64,000 bases of DNA from Alentia gelatinosa (Eukaryota; Annelida; Polychaeta; Phyllodocida; Polynoidae). The position numbers and the translations under genes were made by a program. The stretch lies in the NCBI GenBank assembly GCA_950022655.1, contig OX465587.1, positions 30,755,716 to 30,819,715 of the forward strand, written 5' to 3'. A model generated the notes under the pieces. The model was not told where the DNA came from. It searched no databases and saw only the letters and a program-made list of their open reading frames with translations. This document shows positions 53,231-64,000 of this stretch, piece after piece. How positions within the stretch are numbered: position 1 is the stretch's first letter; each line of letters opens with the position of its first letter.

Positions 53231-53559
53231 GGCAGTGTTTACCTTCTGACGTCTCTCTTCTAATAAGCACCATTTAACAATGCTGGTGCCACCTGGTGTC
53301 TATGCGCTGAAATACTGGTGCAGTGACGATCGAGATACACTGGCCGCCAGAGCTGCACTACGTTAGCTCTGGTCGGGTTAAATCCGTGGCCGCCTTGACC
53401 CACTATCGGGACATTTTTCTTACCCCAGGTATTCTTGTGGCATAGGCTTAACATTGGAAAGTAGTTGTAGCTGTTGGTCAGAGCTTATACCATGCAGATG
53501 AGAGAATTCATCCAAATAAACATCTATTAAAAGTGGATAGAACTACCATGACCGGATAT

Positions 53560-53790
53560 TATCACACCCCTAATAAAAAACGCCATAGGCTTAACATGGG
53601 ATTTATATATGTCACGGGTGTGACATAAAGTGTTGTTTATGTCACTACTTTCTGATACTGAAAAAATATGGAAACAGGGGTAGGATGAAATCTACTTTGA
53701 CTCGTGAAATTATGGAGCCAACAAAATGCGTGGCATAAATAAACTCAGACTCAAAATCGTGACGTCTCTTCATATTATCACACCCCTGGG
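53560..53790 (+). repeat. Foldback family C fragment
   Basis: CACACCCCTAATAAAAAACG, GCCATAGGCTTAACATGGG and GTGACATAAAGTGTTGTTTA as at 24510. Confidence 0.55.
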
Positions 53791-53957
53791 ATTTTTGCCC
53801 TATAGGGATTGGGATGAAATAAATGAATGTAATAAAGACAAATAGTGCTTGTATGACACTTCAAGAATTATCTGAAAAATGAGTAGCATGCTCATTGATA
53901 GTGCTCTGTTGACCTTTACCCCAAAGAAAAAAAACCAATAATAAGAATACCATTAAA

Positions 53958-55756
53958 GGTTTCTGTAAGATCAAACGAAAGGATTATCACAAAGCCAAAT
54001 CAAACCATAACAAACTTAGAAATAATGAAACACATAAGAAACTGGTCAGTGAAAGCAGAGCTTATAAGAAAGAGCTACAAAAATCAAGGCTTGGGGAAAG
54101 AAAGGTATTCACTGAAAAGTTAGGATCACTCAAAAATCAAAAACCAAGAGAGTACTGGAAAATGCTGCAAGGACATAAAAATAAGGATGACATACCAATA
54201 GAATTAGATAAAATGTTTGAGTATTTCAACGATCTAGCTGCTGGAGTGAATGATCAGGAAGACCCAGCATGTACAGTAGAAGATCACATAACTCTTGACA
54301 CTAGTTTCCTAGATAGAGTATTTACAGCCACAGAGATAAAGAGATGTATAAATGGGCTTAAAAACAACAAGGCAGCCGGAGTAGATAAGGTGATAAATGA
54401 GTACATCAGAGCCAGCTCTGATATGCTTTTACCAGTGTACATCGTACTGTTTAACAAAATCCTCGAGACAGGTGAACTCCCTAAAGACTGAACTACTGGT
54501 ATGATTATACCAATTTATAAGATGAAAGGAAGTAAAGAAGACCCAGGGAACTACCGAGGTATTACATTACTGAGCTGTATGGGTAAACTGTTTACTTCAG
54601 TTTTGAACAGGAGACTAACAGAATTTTGTGACACTAATAATATAATATATGAAAACCAAACAGGCTTCAGAAAAGGGTACTCAACTATTGACCATGTATA
54701 CCTACTTAAGTTTGTCACTGAAATAATGAAGGCTAACAAGAATAAAATATTTTGTGCCTTTATAGATTACCAGAAGGCATATGACTGTCTATGGAGGAAG
54801 GCACTCTGGTACAAACTACAGAATAAGTAATGGCAAAATAGTAAAAGTCATCAGGAACATGTACAAAGAGGTCAAATCCTGTATCTCCACGAATGGGAAA
54901 CACTCAGATTTCTTTGTAAGCCTAGCTGGAGTTAGGCAAGGAGAAAACTTGTCACCGCTACTTTTTTTGCTCTTCGTGAATGACATTGAGGAATTCCTAC
55001 TAGAAAAAAATTGTGAATTAATTGATCTACACTCAGATGACCTTAACAACTATGTAAAACTCCTAGTCCTCATGTACGCAGATGACACCATGAAAATGGC
55101 AAATAGCCCGCTACAGCTACAAAAGGCATTAGATCATGTGCAACAGTATTGTGATACCTGGAAACTTGATGTTAACTGTTCCAAGACTAAAATCACAGTC
55201 TGGTGAAAATGTGAAAAACCTAAATAAGTATCACTTCTATGATAAGGGTGAAAGAATAGAAAAAGTCAATACATTTAAGTATTTAGGGGTGACGTTCTCA
55301 CAAAATGGATCATTCAAAGAATGTATTATAGACCTAGAAGCGCAGGCAAGTAAAGCTATGTTTACTCTTATAGCTAAATCAAGAATGTTACACCTCCCCC
55401 TTGACATCGTACTGGAACTGTTTGATGCAATGGTTGTTCCCATTCTCTTATATGTTTGTGAAGTGTGGGTGTATGGTGAAACCGGTAGATACCCAATTTC
55501 AATTATAATTAAAAAGAGGATGATTGGTTATTGGGCTAGACTTGAAGGGGGGAAGGGAAATAAACTAAGCAAAAAAATGTATGACTTTGCAACATCATCA
55601 AATAATCAAAATTTTTTCACCTTGTTCCTATCACTCCACATCAAACTCATGGAGAACGACGACTTTAACCAAAACTTTGTGGTTTCTTTAGTCTGTTACT
55701 CTTCTGCCCTGACATTTAGTACTGCTTGGAGAGTGTGTTATTTCACTATCTCGTAG
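53958..55756 (+). pseudogene. Non-LTR retrotransposon reverse transcriptase, broken copy
   Basis: Recognisable RT blocks in order: KPREYWKMLQGHKNKDD (linker), NNKAAGVDKV, NYRGITLLSCMGKLFTSVLN, FRKGYSTIDHVY, AFIDYQKAYDC, LAGVRQGENLSPLLFLLFVN, then the catalytic YADDT at 55075 and FKYLGVTFSQNG. Damage: TGA at 54489 where the family has a tryptophan codon, a frameshift near 54825, another near 55205, and an apparent internal deletion near 55480 (LLYVCEVWVYG then ETGRYPISI). No endonuclease domain precedes it, so it is 5'-truncated. The final ~40 codons run into a family E stem. It is a LINE-type element (jockey/CR1-like group by feel), not a host gene. Confidence 0.9.
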
Positions 55757-56009
55757 CCAATTTTCCATTCTTTCCCCACTCAAAATATTATGAACAGAAC
55801 TCTTAGTTTCTTTATTATGTTGATAGCTATGAGTATTTCCTATTAAGTATGTCTGCTTCTGGTGTATACACAGAACAAAATTACTCTGTTGGAGGCACAC
55901 ACAGCAGATACTGTGTGGGATTTAACACACTGACAACCTGAACAGAGTGGAGACAGAGGTGGCGGCAAACCTATGACCGAGACTGCAGATGTATACATGT
56001 GCTTAGACT
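55757..56009. other. No feature
   Basis: Non-coding remainder after the LINE. Confidence 0.3.
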
Positions 56010-56465
56010 TGTTCAAGTCTTTGATTATGAACATTCATTAAATGATTAATCGCAATAAATCAGAATAAAGTTCATTATAGTATGTATCCTTCTCTGACTG
56101 GCCCATGAATCAAAGACTTGTCCACTATGAACAGAACCTCCTGTCTATGGCCCCAAGCTGCTCCCGGTAACCCTATTCCTTCTCCTCCCCCTCCCCCTCC
56201 CCTCCTCCAGTCCCCTGGGCGCCTGTGTTTTCATAGCAATAAATTTCAACTGCTTTTGACTGTGACCCAATTGAGATCAAAGTGAGAGGGTATCAATCTC
56301 CCATCAGATATCCTGATCAGTGGCCAGGATATCTATATGGAGAGTGTTGGAAATACTGGAGCTAAACAGCACCAGAAATCCAACACCATTACCGATTGAA
56401 CCAGTCCCTGCATCCCAGCGAGGAGGGTAGCCATAGGATGCAGGGACTGAAGCTAGCCTAGAAGC
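56010..56465 (+). repeat. Long dispersed repeat (copy of 4868-5312)
   Basis: TTGTTCAAGTCTTTGAT to the closing AGTCCCTGCATCCCAGCGAG block, collinear with 4868. Confidence 0.7.
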
Positions 56466-56469
56466 CTGG

Positions 56470-56730
56470 CCTAGTTAGACTATAGGCCAGGTAACGGGTT
56501 CCATTTTCGTGGTGCATTATTGGTAACGCCTCCATTTTTCAGTTACGTTGTGGGATTGCGCCACCTTGGCAGACCACCAGATACGTTGGTTCCGGGGTAT
56601 CCGCTAGGGGGCTCGGCGGAGTTATATATGCGGCCCTAGCGACAACGGGACGTACTACAGTCTAGTTGAAGGATGTAGGAACCCGTTACCTGCCCCTTAT
56701 TTCATTAGGGCAGGGAACCAGTCTAGGACT
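56470..56730. repeat. Inverted-end repeat (copy of 45735 type)
   Basis: CAGGTAACGGGTTCCATTTT ... AACCCGTTACCTGCCCCTTA with the internal CGCTAGGGGGCTCGGCGG, seen in reverse at 6444. Confidence 0.6.
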
Positions 56731-56776
56731 GAAGCCAGTATAACATGTGCTCTGTATGATTGTGTGATAGTTCTCC

Positions 56777-57315
56777 TTAAAGGCATATCCCACAACACAC
56801 AGTGGCGGCACCTGGTGATACTTAGATATTGTCAATTACCAGTCAAAACTGGTTCCTTGTGATTTATTTTAATGACAAATGTGTAAATTTAACATTTTGT
56901 CCAGTTTATCCAGTTTATCCAATCTTAATAGGTGAAATAGGGCAGTATACAATTGTTTGATTTACATATAATAGGAAATGTACTGAAAAATATTTCTTCC
57001 ATTCTTTCAAAAACAATGACAGTGACATAGGTAATTTGAAATTTATATGTATAGTACTATGGATCTACTATATTCTGTGAAAGTTTGAGGAAAATGACAT
57101 GGGTTTTACTTTGTGAAAAACAACTTTTTTAGAATGTCTATATGTTCTTTTATGATATTATCATTATATTAATCTCTAAATCAAAAACTAACATGGTGGC
57201 CCAAGACTTTCAAGTTAGAAATGTGTTGTACAATACTTCGAGATCATCATATTCAATTTTCAGTAAAATTACATGGATTTTAATTTCAAAGGCAAAGGGT
57301 CCGATATGCTTCTAA
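56777..57315. mobile_element. Family P TTAA-flanked element
   Basis: TTAAAGGCATATCCCACAAC ... GGTCCGATATGCTTCTAAA; its right end abuts the next copy. Confidence 0.65.
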
Positions 57316-58785
57316 AGGCATATCCCACAAGACACAGTGGCGAAACCTGGTGATTTTTAAACACTGACAATTATCAATTCAAATCGGTGCCTTTGGCTTA
57401 TTCTCATATCATATGAGTAAAGTATAATACTACCAAAAAATTAGGCAAATTTATATTTGATTGATTTATAGAGGAAATGCACTGAACAATGTAGTTTTCT
57501 TCAGTTGTTTCTAAAACAAAGATGGGGACCTATGGTTTTTAAAACTTTAATGTGTAGTACTTTTACTATGTATTATATTCTGTGAAAGGCTGAAGAAAAC
57601 ATTCATTGTGGAGAAACAATTCTTCATACTAAGTCCCACTATAAGTACCTTGGTATAGTATTAGATCAGACCCTTTCCTTTAGTGAACAGATCAAAAGTA
57701 TAGCCAAAACAGCAAATAACCGTATCTTTAAACTGTGGAAATTTAGAAGGGCTATCTCACTTGAGGTAGCTAAACAAATATATGTAACAACTATCAGGCC
57801 TACTCTAGAATACTGTAGTTTCTTGTATGACGGCGCGAATAAGAAGGATATAGACCTTCTACAACGTACACAAAATCGAGGTCTGCGAGCTGTACAAGGC
57901 TACTTTGTTGAAAGACAGTCTGTGATCAATCTACACGACACCCTTATAGTTGAGCTATTGCAGAATAGGAGAGACCGGCAGTTATTGAAAATAATGTATG
58001 GCCTATCCAAAAAACCAGAACTATTGGATCATCGTGTATTATCCACGCGAGCTGCGCGTAAAATACGCTTTGCCAGAACACATCATCATACAGCTGCCTT
58101 CGAAAAGTCGCCTATCTATAGGGGTATCGTCCTATGGGATAAACTTTCTGATGAAGTCCAAACAGCCGACTCTATAGTAACATTTAAACGACTAGTAAGA
58201 GAGTGCAGACTGGATGAATGAGATCTGCAGCTCTATTATTAAACACGCAACTAACTGAATCTACAGAGTTTTAAGTAAACTAGAGATACACTACACACAA
58301 CCTTGACTAAGGACCATCACCCCGCCCCCCTCCCCTCACCATCATTATTAATGATCGCTTATTCTCTCCAATTCTGCACAGGACAACTTACTTAATTTTG
58401 ATGTTTTAAATAACTTGTAACTCATTATGAACACACCCGCACATTACTCCGAATGGAAGATCTGTAATACAGAATTTGGTTGAATAATTAAAAAAAAAAA
58501 AAAAAAGTACTAAGGATCAAAAACTCTTTGCGTCCCGGTCAGTCTTCACGTTCCTTGTCGGGTGTGGAAAAGCTTGTCTACCCCACTGAAGGCTGAAAAA
58601 AATGGAAAAACATCTATATTATGTGGAAAGCAACGTTTTAGAAATTTTATATATTCTCTTATAACATTATCACAATGCACATGTATTAATCTGTAAATCA
58701 AAATCTAGCATGGTAACTCCCATTATCTAAAATAGATAGGTGTTATATAACGCATATTCAATTTCCAATAAATGTCTCTAAAGAA
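57312..58785. mobile_element. Family P element carrying a LINE insertion
   Basis: Left part 57312-57600 and right part about 58600-58785 align with 37193-37696 (CTGTGAAAGGCTGAAGAAAA; AATCTGTAAATCAAAATCTA). The LINE at about 57601-58507 lies between. Confidence 0.6.
57601..58507 (+). pseudogene. 5'-truncated LINE: RT C-terminal region and poly(A)
   Basis: A continuous frame from about 57607 to TGA at 58219: SHYKYLGIVLDQTLSF, RPTLEYCSFLYDGANKKDI, LLQRTQNRGLRAVQGYF, then LVRECRLDE. These are the post-catalytic blocks of non-LTR reverse transcriptases (YLG, then the LEY.S..... QRR/QNR region). About 265 bp of 3' UTR and an A18 run follow. It is different from the element at 53958. Confidence 0.85.
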
Positions 58786-58990
58786 AACCCCAAAAAGATG
58801 GAAAATCCCAGAAAACTTTATCCATAGAACACAATACCATGAACATAAAGACTTTTAATGAAGATGATACATAAAAACACAGTAATGACGCCGTATAGGA
58901 GAGGAGATGTGTCAAAATACAGCCGATACATACACTTACGCGATGGCATATATATGATTAAACTGGTGGTTTTCGCGCAATGTAATATAC
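58786..58990. other. No feature
   Basis: Nothing recognised. Confidence 0.3.
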
Positions 58991-58999
58991 TCTGGCAAT

Positions 59000-59175
59000 T
59001 AATATGCTATCGTATTATGAGAAAACGTGGTTACTGAGCCCATATGGGTGGCCGTTCGAGGTCATTTGATGAAAAAATACGGCCCTCCCGCCTGCGGCGT
59101 CGGGCCATATTTTTTCATCAAATGACCGAGAACGGCCACCGTACGGGCTCAGTCACTACGTTTTCTTATTACTGT
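59000..59175 (+). repeat. Near-perfect foldback, family D
   Basis: AACGTGGTTACTGAGCCC ... GGGCTCAGTCACTACGTT and ATTTGATGAAAAAATA ... TATTTTTTCATCAAAT around the apex CCTCCCGCCTGCGGCGTCGG; arms about 70 bp. Confidence 0.8.
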
Positions 59176-59404
59176 ACACCTCCTATCCGTTTAAAACGGT
59201 GTTTTATTAACCTTCCTGGTCCGTGATTCAAACCCCCCATTCCCATACAAAACAAAGACTCGCCTTTTTATACAAGCTGATTTACGTAATCCGGGCAGAC
59301 CCATGGCACTTATATGCATGGGCTCTCCTGAATCACCACACAGCAGGGACTGACACTCTGTGTCCTCTATTGAAGAGTGAACACACCACCACTCTACTGA
59401 CTCA

Positions 59405-59545
59405 ATCCTAGACTTACTCAAGTCTTTGATTATGAACATCCATTAAATAATTAAATACAATCAGAATAATTTTCATCCCAGCGAGGAGGGTAGCCAGAGC
59501 CAGGAGGGTAGCCATAGGATGCAGGGACTAGAGCCAGTATAACTC
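59405..59545 (+). repeat. Deleted copy of the 4868/56010 repeat
   Basis: TTACTCAAGTCTTTGATTAT and GGAGGGTAGCCATAGGATGC, with the middle missing. Confidence 0.6.
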
Positions 59546-60239
59546 AACCCCTACTCTACTCCTCCCAGTTTTTACCAAGGGGGGGACCTTGCAGTCTTAC
59601 TCTGCTGGGGTAAAAATAAACCCCGTTGAGTGGTTCATGGTCTATGTCCTAGCTCTCAGTGTTTACAAAAACACCTTTACCTTTTTGCATTGAATAAAAG
59701 GTAAATAAAATTGATATGAGGAATAACAAATCAATATATATGGATATAGTCACGATATTAATATGATAATGTTCCTCATGTCCTTGGCAGAGTAATGCAG
59801 TGGTCTGAGAGGCGATGTTTGCCCCTCTCCCTGCCGCATACTGACAAAGTCTCAGCCGGAACTGGATACTCTCAACTGAAGTTGATGATCCAAGCTCCAG
59901 CTTGGATCATCAGTAGGAGCGGGATATGCCTATGCGGGAAAACATACAGCTCATACCGTCTCTGTCTGTCAGGGATTCTAGAGGCAAGCCCATGGTGTCC
60001 ACAGGCTGAATGTTATTTGTGACGGGGTTCTACAGGACTTCCATCGGGAAAACCTTCAACCAACTGAAAGCCAAGTTGTGCCTAAGAAATCCAATAATAT
60101 GGTTTTCTCTGGCCCAACTTAGGATCACTTATCGCCCTGCCTATCTTCCCACGAAAACCACCCCCCACCAGCGCCCCGTGTGGGCCTCTAGAGGAAAACC
60201 CGTACCAGTGTCTAAAGACTATAGAGGAAACCTATGAAA
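59546..60239. other. Unassigned
   Basis: A perfect short palindrome GATGATCCAAGCT/AGCTTGGATCATC at 59886-59911. No gene. Confidence 0.35.
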
Positions 60240-60520
60240 CTTCAGGGTCAGAGCTCGTATCCCATCGAGTTTGAATCACATAGTAATTCACTAGACGAAA
60301 CCATGTGAATTATGTAGCGATTCAAACAAGATGGGATCAAGCTCTGACCCTAAACTTGAATGGGTTTCTGAATTTATCTTACCCTTAACATGACTAATCG
60401 GCTAACATTTGTGACATAATCTCCCATTGTATATTTTCCCTAAATATCTCATGGGCGTGAGATACGACTTCCCAATGTTAAGTCTATGGAGAAAAAATAC
60501 CAGGGGTTGAGATAAAGGTC
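60240..60520 (+). mobile_element. Foldback family E
   Basis: GGGTCAGAGCTCGTATCCC ... GGGATCAAGCTCTGACCC with CGAG/CAAG direct pair in the stem; CCCAATGTTAAGTCTATGG and AGGGGTTGAGATAAA. Confidence 0.7.
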
Positions 60521-61630
60521 AGGATGTCACCTCTTCATTCAAAGGTGAAGGTGATTCCATATAAGAACTAATCTAGTTGATACATGAGAAGCCATGTGAC
60601 AAAAAGTATCTCACTCAATGTGATTTAAATGAAGTAACCAATCTGGGTTCAGATAGAGATATCCGTGCTGAGAAAAAAACTTTCTCGGCTCGGGAACTCT
60701 ATCATCCATCTGGATTTAGACTTGGGAGGATTTAACTCCTGCTTGCTCCAAACCAGGATGGTCTCCATGGGTTGCCAACCACCCGAGTCTGTGGCTCAGC
60801 AGACTCTGGTAAAACTCTCCCCAATCTGACAGACAGAGGACTATATGACTGTTTTCGGCTTATAACTCCCAGAACCCTGAGGACCCATAATAGTAGTTGG
60901 GTCTACTCGAGACCATGCCTCCTCTGCAGGCTGCACCAAAAGGTTTTGCTCCATTGCGCTGATGGTTGGTCTCTGAACAATCTTCACCCAATCTCCACCT
61001 GTTCTCCGATTGTTCTTGCCTCATGTGCGACCATGAGGAAAACATGGGGACCTATTATAGACCGCTTGGAGTCGAGCGGCCAGGGACCAAATGATCGCCA
61101 CCCAATCTCCACAGGATCGGCTGTAGTGGAGCACGGCCTTTACTGCTTAGAGGCTGGTCGGTTGGGATCCCACGTGGGCCAATGGGGTTCTGGTCCATCT
61201 GCACCACTATGTTCCGCAACACAGATGTGTCATAGTCAACACAGGTTATTCCCGAGTCGAACTTGTCCACATTTATTGGTAACAAAACAACTGAATCTGA
61301 AGAGTCACCATCTTGAACTCTCCTCCTCCTACCCTGATGATTACTGTACAACTGCCATGTGGTGAATGGCGTCTTTACCTCCATTATCACTCACTCTAGT
61401 TCATAACCTTGCAGGGTGCTCTTAGCCCAATACTTACGAACGATTTTTGTGCTGCATCGTGTAGGTGGCTACCCCAGCTCACATGAATGGTCAGTAAGGG
61501 CGAGCACCAAATTTCAAAAATGGTGTCACGTGACGTGTTTTGTGTCACTATGGCAGCTATTTAACTTTTTTTCAACGATTATATTGGTTACATCTAAATA
61601 CATATTTTGTGTAAAAATGGTGTTATAGTA
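60521..61630. other. Unassigned; long frames without recognisable domains
   Basis: Frames of 197 (+, 60772-61365), 111 (-) and 61 (-) codons overlap. The minus-strand frames have a protein-like look (NVDKFDSGITCVDYDTSV) but no motif I can name. This could be a decayed transposon. Confidence 0.25.
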
Positions 61631-61639
61631 TTGAGTGTT

Positions 61640-62040
61640 TTACGAATTATGAGCCTAAATTGTAAAATGTCAAATGATGCCATTTGGCATCATTCGCCCA
61701 TGGCTGGGAATGCCATATGGCATCATTTGCCTTTGGCTTGGGAATGCCATAGTGCATCATTAGTAAGGAAAGGGGTTAAGCCCAATTTGGTGGTGCCACC
61801 AACTGTGCATCAGTATCGAAAGATCAGTGAGGATACTAGATTTCACTTAGTGACCAAGCCTTCACTCAGTGTTGGATGGTGCCACATTGCATAATATAAG
61901 CAGAAAAAGTCGTGGGTCATTTCACAAGCTGGGTTGTTTCCATTGACCGATTTTGGGTCAGCAGTGACAAAAGTCTGTCGGTGGTTCCTGAATATAGACC
62001 ATTAACGGGAAATCGGCCTATAGGGCACAGAGTGATTACT
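61640..62040. repeat. TTAA-type hairpin repeats and MITE remnant
   Basis: GATGCCATTTGGCATCATT, GGAATGCCATATGGCATCAT and GGAATGCCATAGTGCATCAT precede GGGGTTAA at 61775, like the right ends of 42958 and 27606. 61785-62035 is collinear with 22525-22760. Confidence 0.55.
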
Positions 62041-62088
62041 AGTCCTGCCATCAGCTGCCAGGAAATTGTAAGATACCACCACTGTAGT

Positions 62089-62111
62089 CGGAGGGGGGGG
62101 GGGGGGGGGGG
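62089..62111 (+). repeat. G homopolymer
   Basis: Over 20 nearly uninterrupted G. Confidence 0.9.
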
Positions 62112-62486
62112 TAACCTCTGTTATCAGTTGTTATAATCTATATGTAATATTGAGATGAGGCTAAAATTCCTCCATGGTAAGCTCCAAAAACATTTTTGAT
62201 GAAATTCATTGATAATTGGTCCCTCTTCCTAGTGTTTTAGATTGTGTCGGGGGAAAGATGGCCGCCTCGATAGCACAATGGCTATGTACCCTATGGAATG
62301 ACACTCTGAGATCAGGAGCACCCAAATAGCCATGTGTGATAGACTGAAACGAGACTGGTCATTCCCCATTGGCTGCTGGTTCAGCAGCCAATCAGAGCAC
62401 AGAGCACAGAAGAAGACATGGAGCGTTATGACCGAGGTGAAACCGAGTGAATATAGCATAGCCTTCGAACGAGTTGGCAAACTTTC
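62112..62486. other. No gene
   Basis: A PLE-like or foldback word GACCGAGGTGAAACCGAGTG at 62430 resembles the foldback apex. Otherwise unassigned. Confidence 0.35.
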
Positions 62487-62502
62487 AGCAACCCCTATAT
62501 AA

Positions 62503-62584
<82 letters not shown>

Positions 62585-62600
62585 TTATATAGGGGTTGCT
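62487..62600. repeat. Perfect palindrome with (TA)n core
   Basis: AGCAACCCCTATATAAATATATAC is exactly inverted at the right end; the core is about 28 TA units. Strong cruciform potential. Confidence 0.9.
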
Positions 62601-62750
62601 CCAGGTATATGTGTATATAAAGGAACGTAGGCGCCACCTGTGGTCTACTTCCCCAATTAACACACCACCACTAGCGCCTGCGAGCGCACATACGGGTCTG
62701 ACCATTCTTCACCTGTCAACCAAACCTGGAATTTTTTTTATATATATATA

Positions 62751-62916
62751 CAGTAAAACCCCGCTTCTGGGACGACTCGCTTAACGCGCTTAAGGGAATA
62801 CTTTACTTTGAACAATAATGTTTATTTAGTTTATTTCAACCCCGCTTAAGGGACACCCCGCTTAAGGGAACACTTTGCTTGGTACGGAGGGTGATTCCTT
62901 AAGCGGGGTTTTACTG
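62751..62916. mobile_element. pogo-like MITE, clean copy
   Basis: TA|CAGTAAAACCCCGCTTCTGG ... CTTAAGCGGGGTTTTACTG|TA, 166 bp, in a TA-rich site. Confidence 0.8.
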
Positions 62917-64000
62917 TATATATGTATATAAGGCCTTCTGTCTATCAATAAGCCTAGGCAAGAATACCAATCCAGATTGGATTTGATGCCTTATACCTCC
63001 TTCATTGACCACGTAATGAATGACAGATGAATTAGACTGTACTACAATATTGTTATCATATGCCGAGCATCTGGGAAAGAATGTATACAAGATAAAATGT
63101 AATTCTTCAACAGTTCAATAAAGGAAAACTTTAACCAAAAGAATAAAAAAAGTCAGTCAAATCTCCAGGCTCATAGTTTTACCCTGTACTCCTGTGTCGG
63201 ACTTTTGAATCCACACTACCCTTAATGTCTATATACCTTACCTTATAGTGTATTACAACTAAGAAACGTTAAATATCCCATACATCACTCAACCCCATCC
63301 ATCATCACTGTGTTCTGTCCTGTTCAGTACTACCCCCCCCCCTGTTGTGTCCATAACCTCTGAACCTTACTTTCCTTACATGATATAAAATTCATGCAAT
63401 TGAAACGAATAAAATTTTTATTAAAAAAAACGGAAAAACCCCCCAAAACAAAGCAGCAACAAAGTATATTTAGATGTACCATTAGAATTCCTATTAATCA
63501 TGACAGTTGATGTATGAAGTGAAGGTTGTATCAACTTATGTATCTTGACTTATTAAAGTAAGAAATGAAGATTGTAACAATACATGTATCTTGATAGTTG
63601 ACTTATTGATGTAAGAATGAAGACTGTCACGACATATGTATCTTGATACTTGACATCGCGGAACAAGCCAAGCACTTCAGTGTAACTTTGAATAAACGCT
63701 GCATATTGAGAAAAAAAAGAAGAAATGTTAAATATGTTCAATATAGAATGCATGTTGTGCCTCTGTACTGTTATTTCAATCCTCATAAATCAACATTTTT
63801 CATTGCACATACATTCGACAACTAGCGAGAACCCAAGTCTCTGGTATAATACATTCTATTTTAGTACAGAAATGTTCAACAACCCACAGTCAGAATTCTT
63901 AGGTGTTTCCTCACATGTCACCTATACATATCCAAAGGCATTGAAACCGTTTCGGACATGGTCTATATACCTTATTTACACCATGATACAATACAGCATT
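62917..64000. other. No gene seen
   Basis: AT-rich DNA. A local repeat (ATGTATCTTGA, GAAGATTGTAAC / GAAGACTGTCAC) at 63525-63645 is a short imperfect tandem. The window ends in unassigned sequence. Confidence 0.35.

Noticed and set aside
60772..61365. 197-codon frame on + and overlapping minus frames
   Set aside because: No recognised domain, no partner exons, overlapping frames on both strands; kept only as unassigned DNA.

Overview
The window is animal genomic DNA: spliced genes with long introns, non-LTR retrotransposon remnants, tRNA-derived SINEs, minisatellites and many MITE-like elements. Degenerate TTAGGG-type stretches and the SINE/repeat style suggest a marine invertebrate, probably a lophotrochozoan such as a mollusc. 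That placement is a guess from pattern, not from a search. | Two genes are clearly supported. (1) On the + strand, two exons (2549-2679 and 8242-8576) encode the C-terminal ~154 residues of a seven-beta-strand methyltransferase of the ETFBKMT/METTL20 type; its 5' exons are not visible and probably lie left of the window. (2) On the - strand, seven exons between 36446 and 14785 join in frame into a ~407-residue TRIM protein (RING, B-box 2, coiled coil, COS box, FN3, no B30.2/SPRY). A 5' UTR exon must lie at higher coordinates. The genes are convergent, with ~6.2 kb between their stop codons. | Layout: 1-2.5 kb repeats; 2.5-8.6 kb methyltransferase exons and a repeat-filled intron; 8.6-14.7 kb repeats; 14.8-36.5 kb TRIM gene with introns packed with minisatellites and foldback elements; 36.5-53 kb repeats only (tandem SINE, TTAA-flanked elements, a four-site CRE array, a hammerhead motif, complex tandem repeats, CpG-rich patch at ~52 kb, second hammerhead motif, pogo-like array); 53.9-55.8 kb a broken LINE reverse transcriptase; 57.6-58.5 kb a second, 5'-truncated LINE inside a TTAA-flanked element; 58.5-64 kb repeats and unassigned DNA. 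| The most interesting signal lies in the repeats. Several foldback families with different stem sequences (called A, B, C, D, E here) share one design. The 4-mer CGAG occurs in DIRECT orientation at matched positions of the two otherwise inverted arms, and again around the apex. When folded this gives CGAG opposite CGAG, a tandem G.A motif, often capped by GCGAAGC, known as an exceptionally stable DNA mini-hairpin. Other points: two minisatellites in the TRIM gene duplicate its own splice sites, three minisatellites look born from transposon ends, and nested insertions in repeated hosts give empty-site proof of TA and TTA target duplications.
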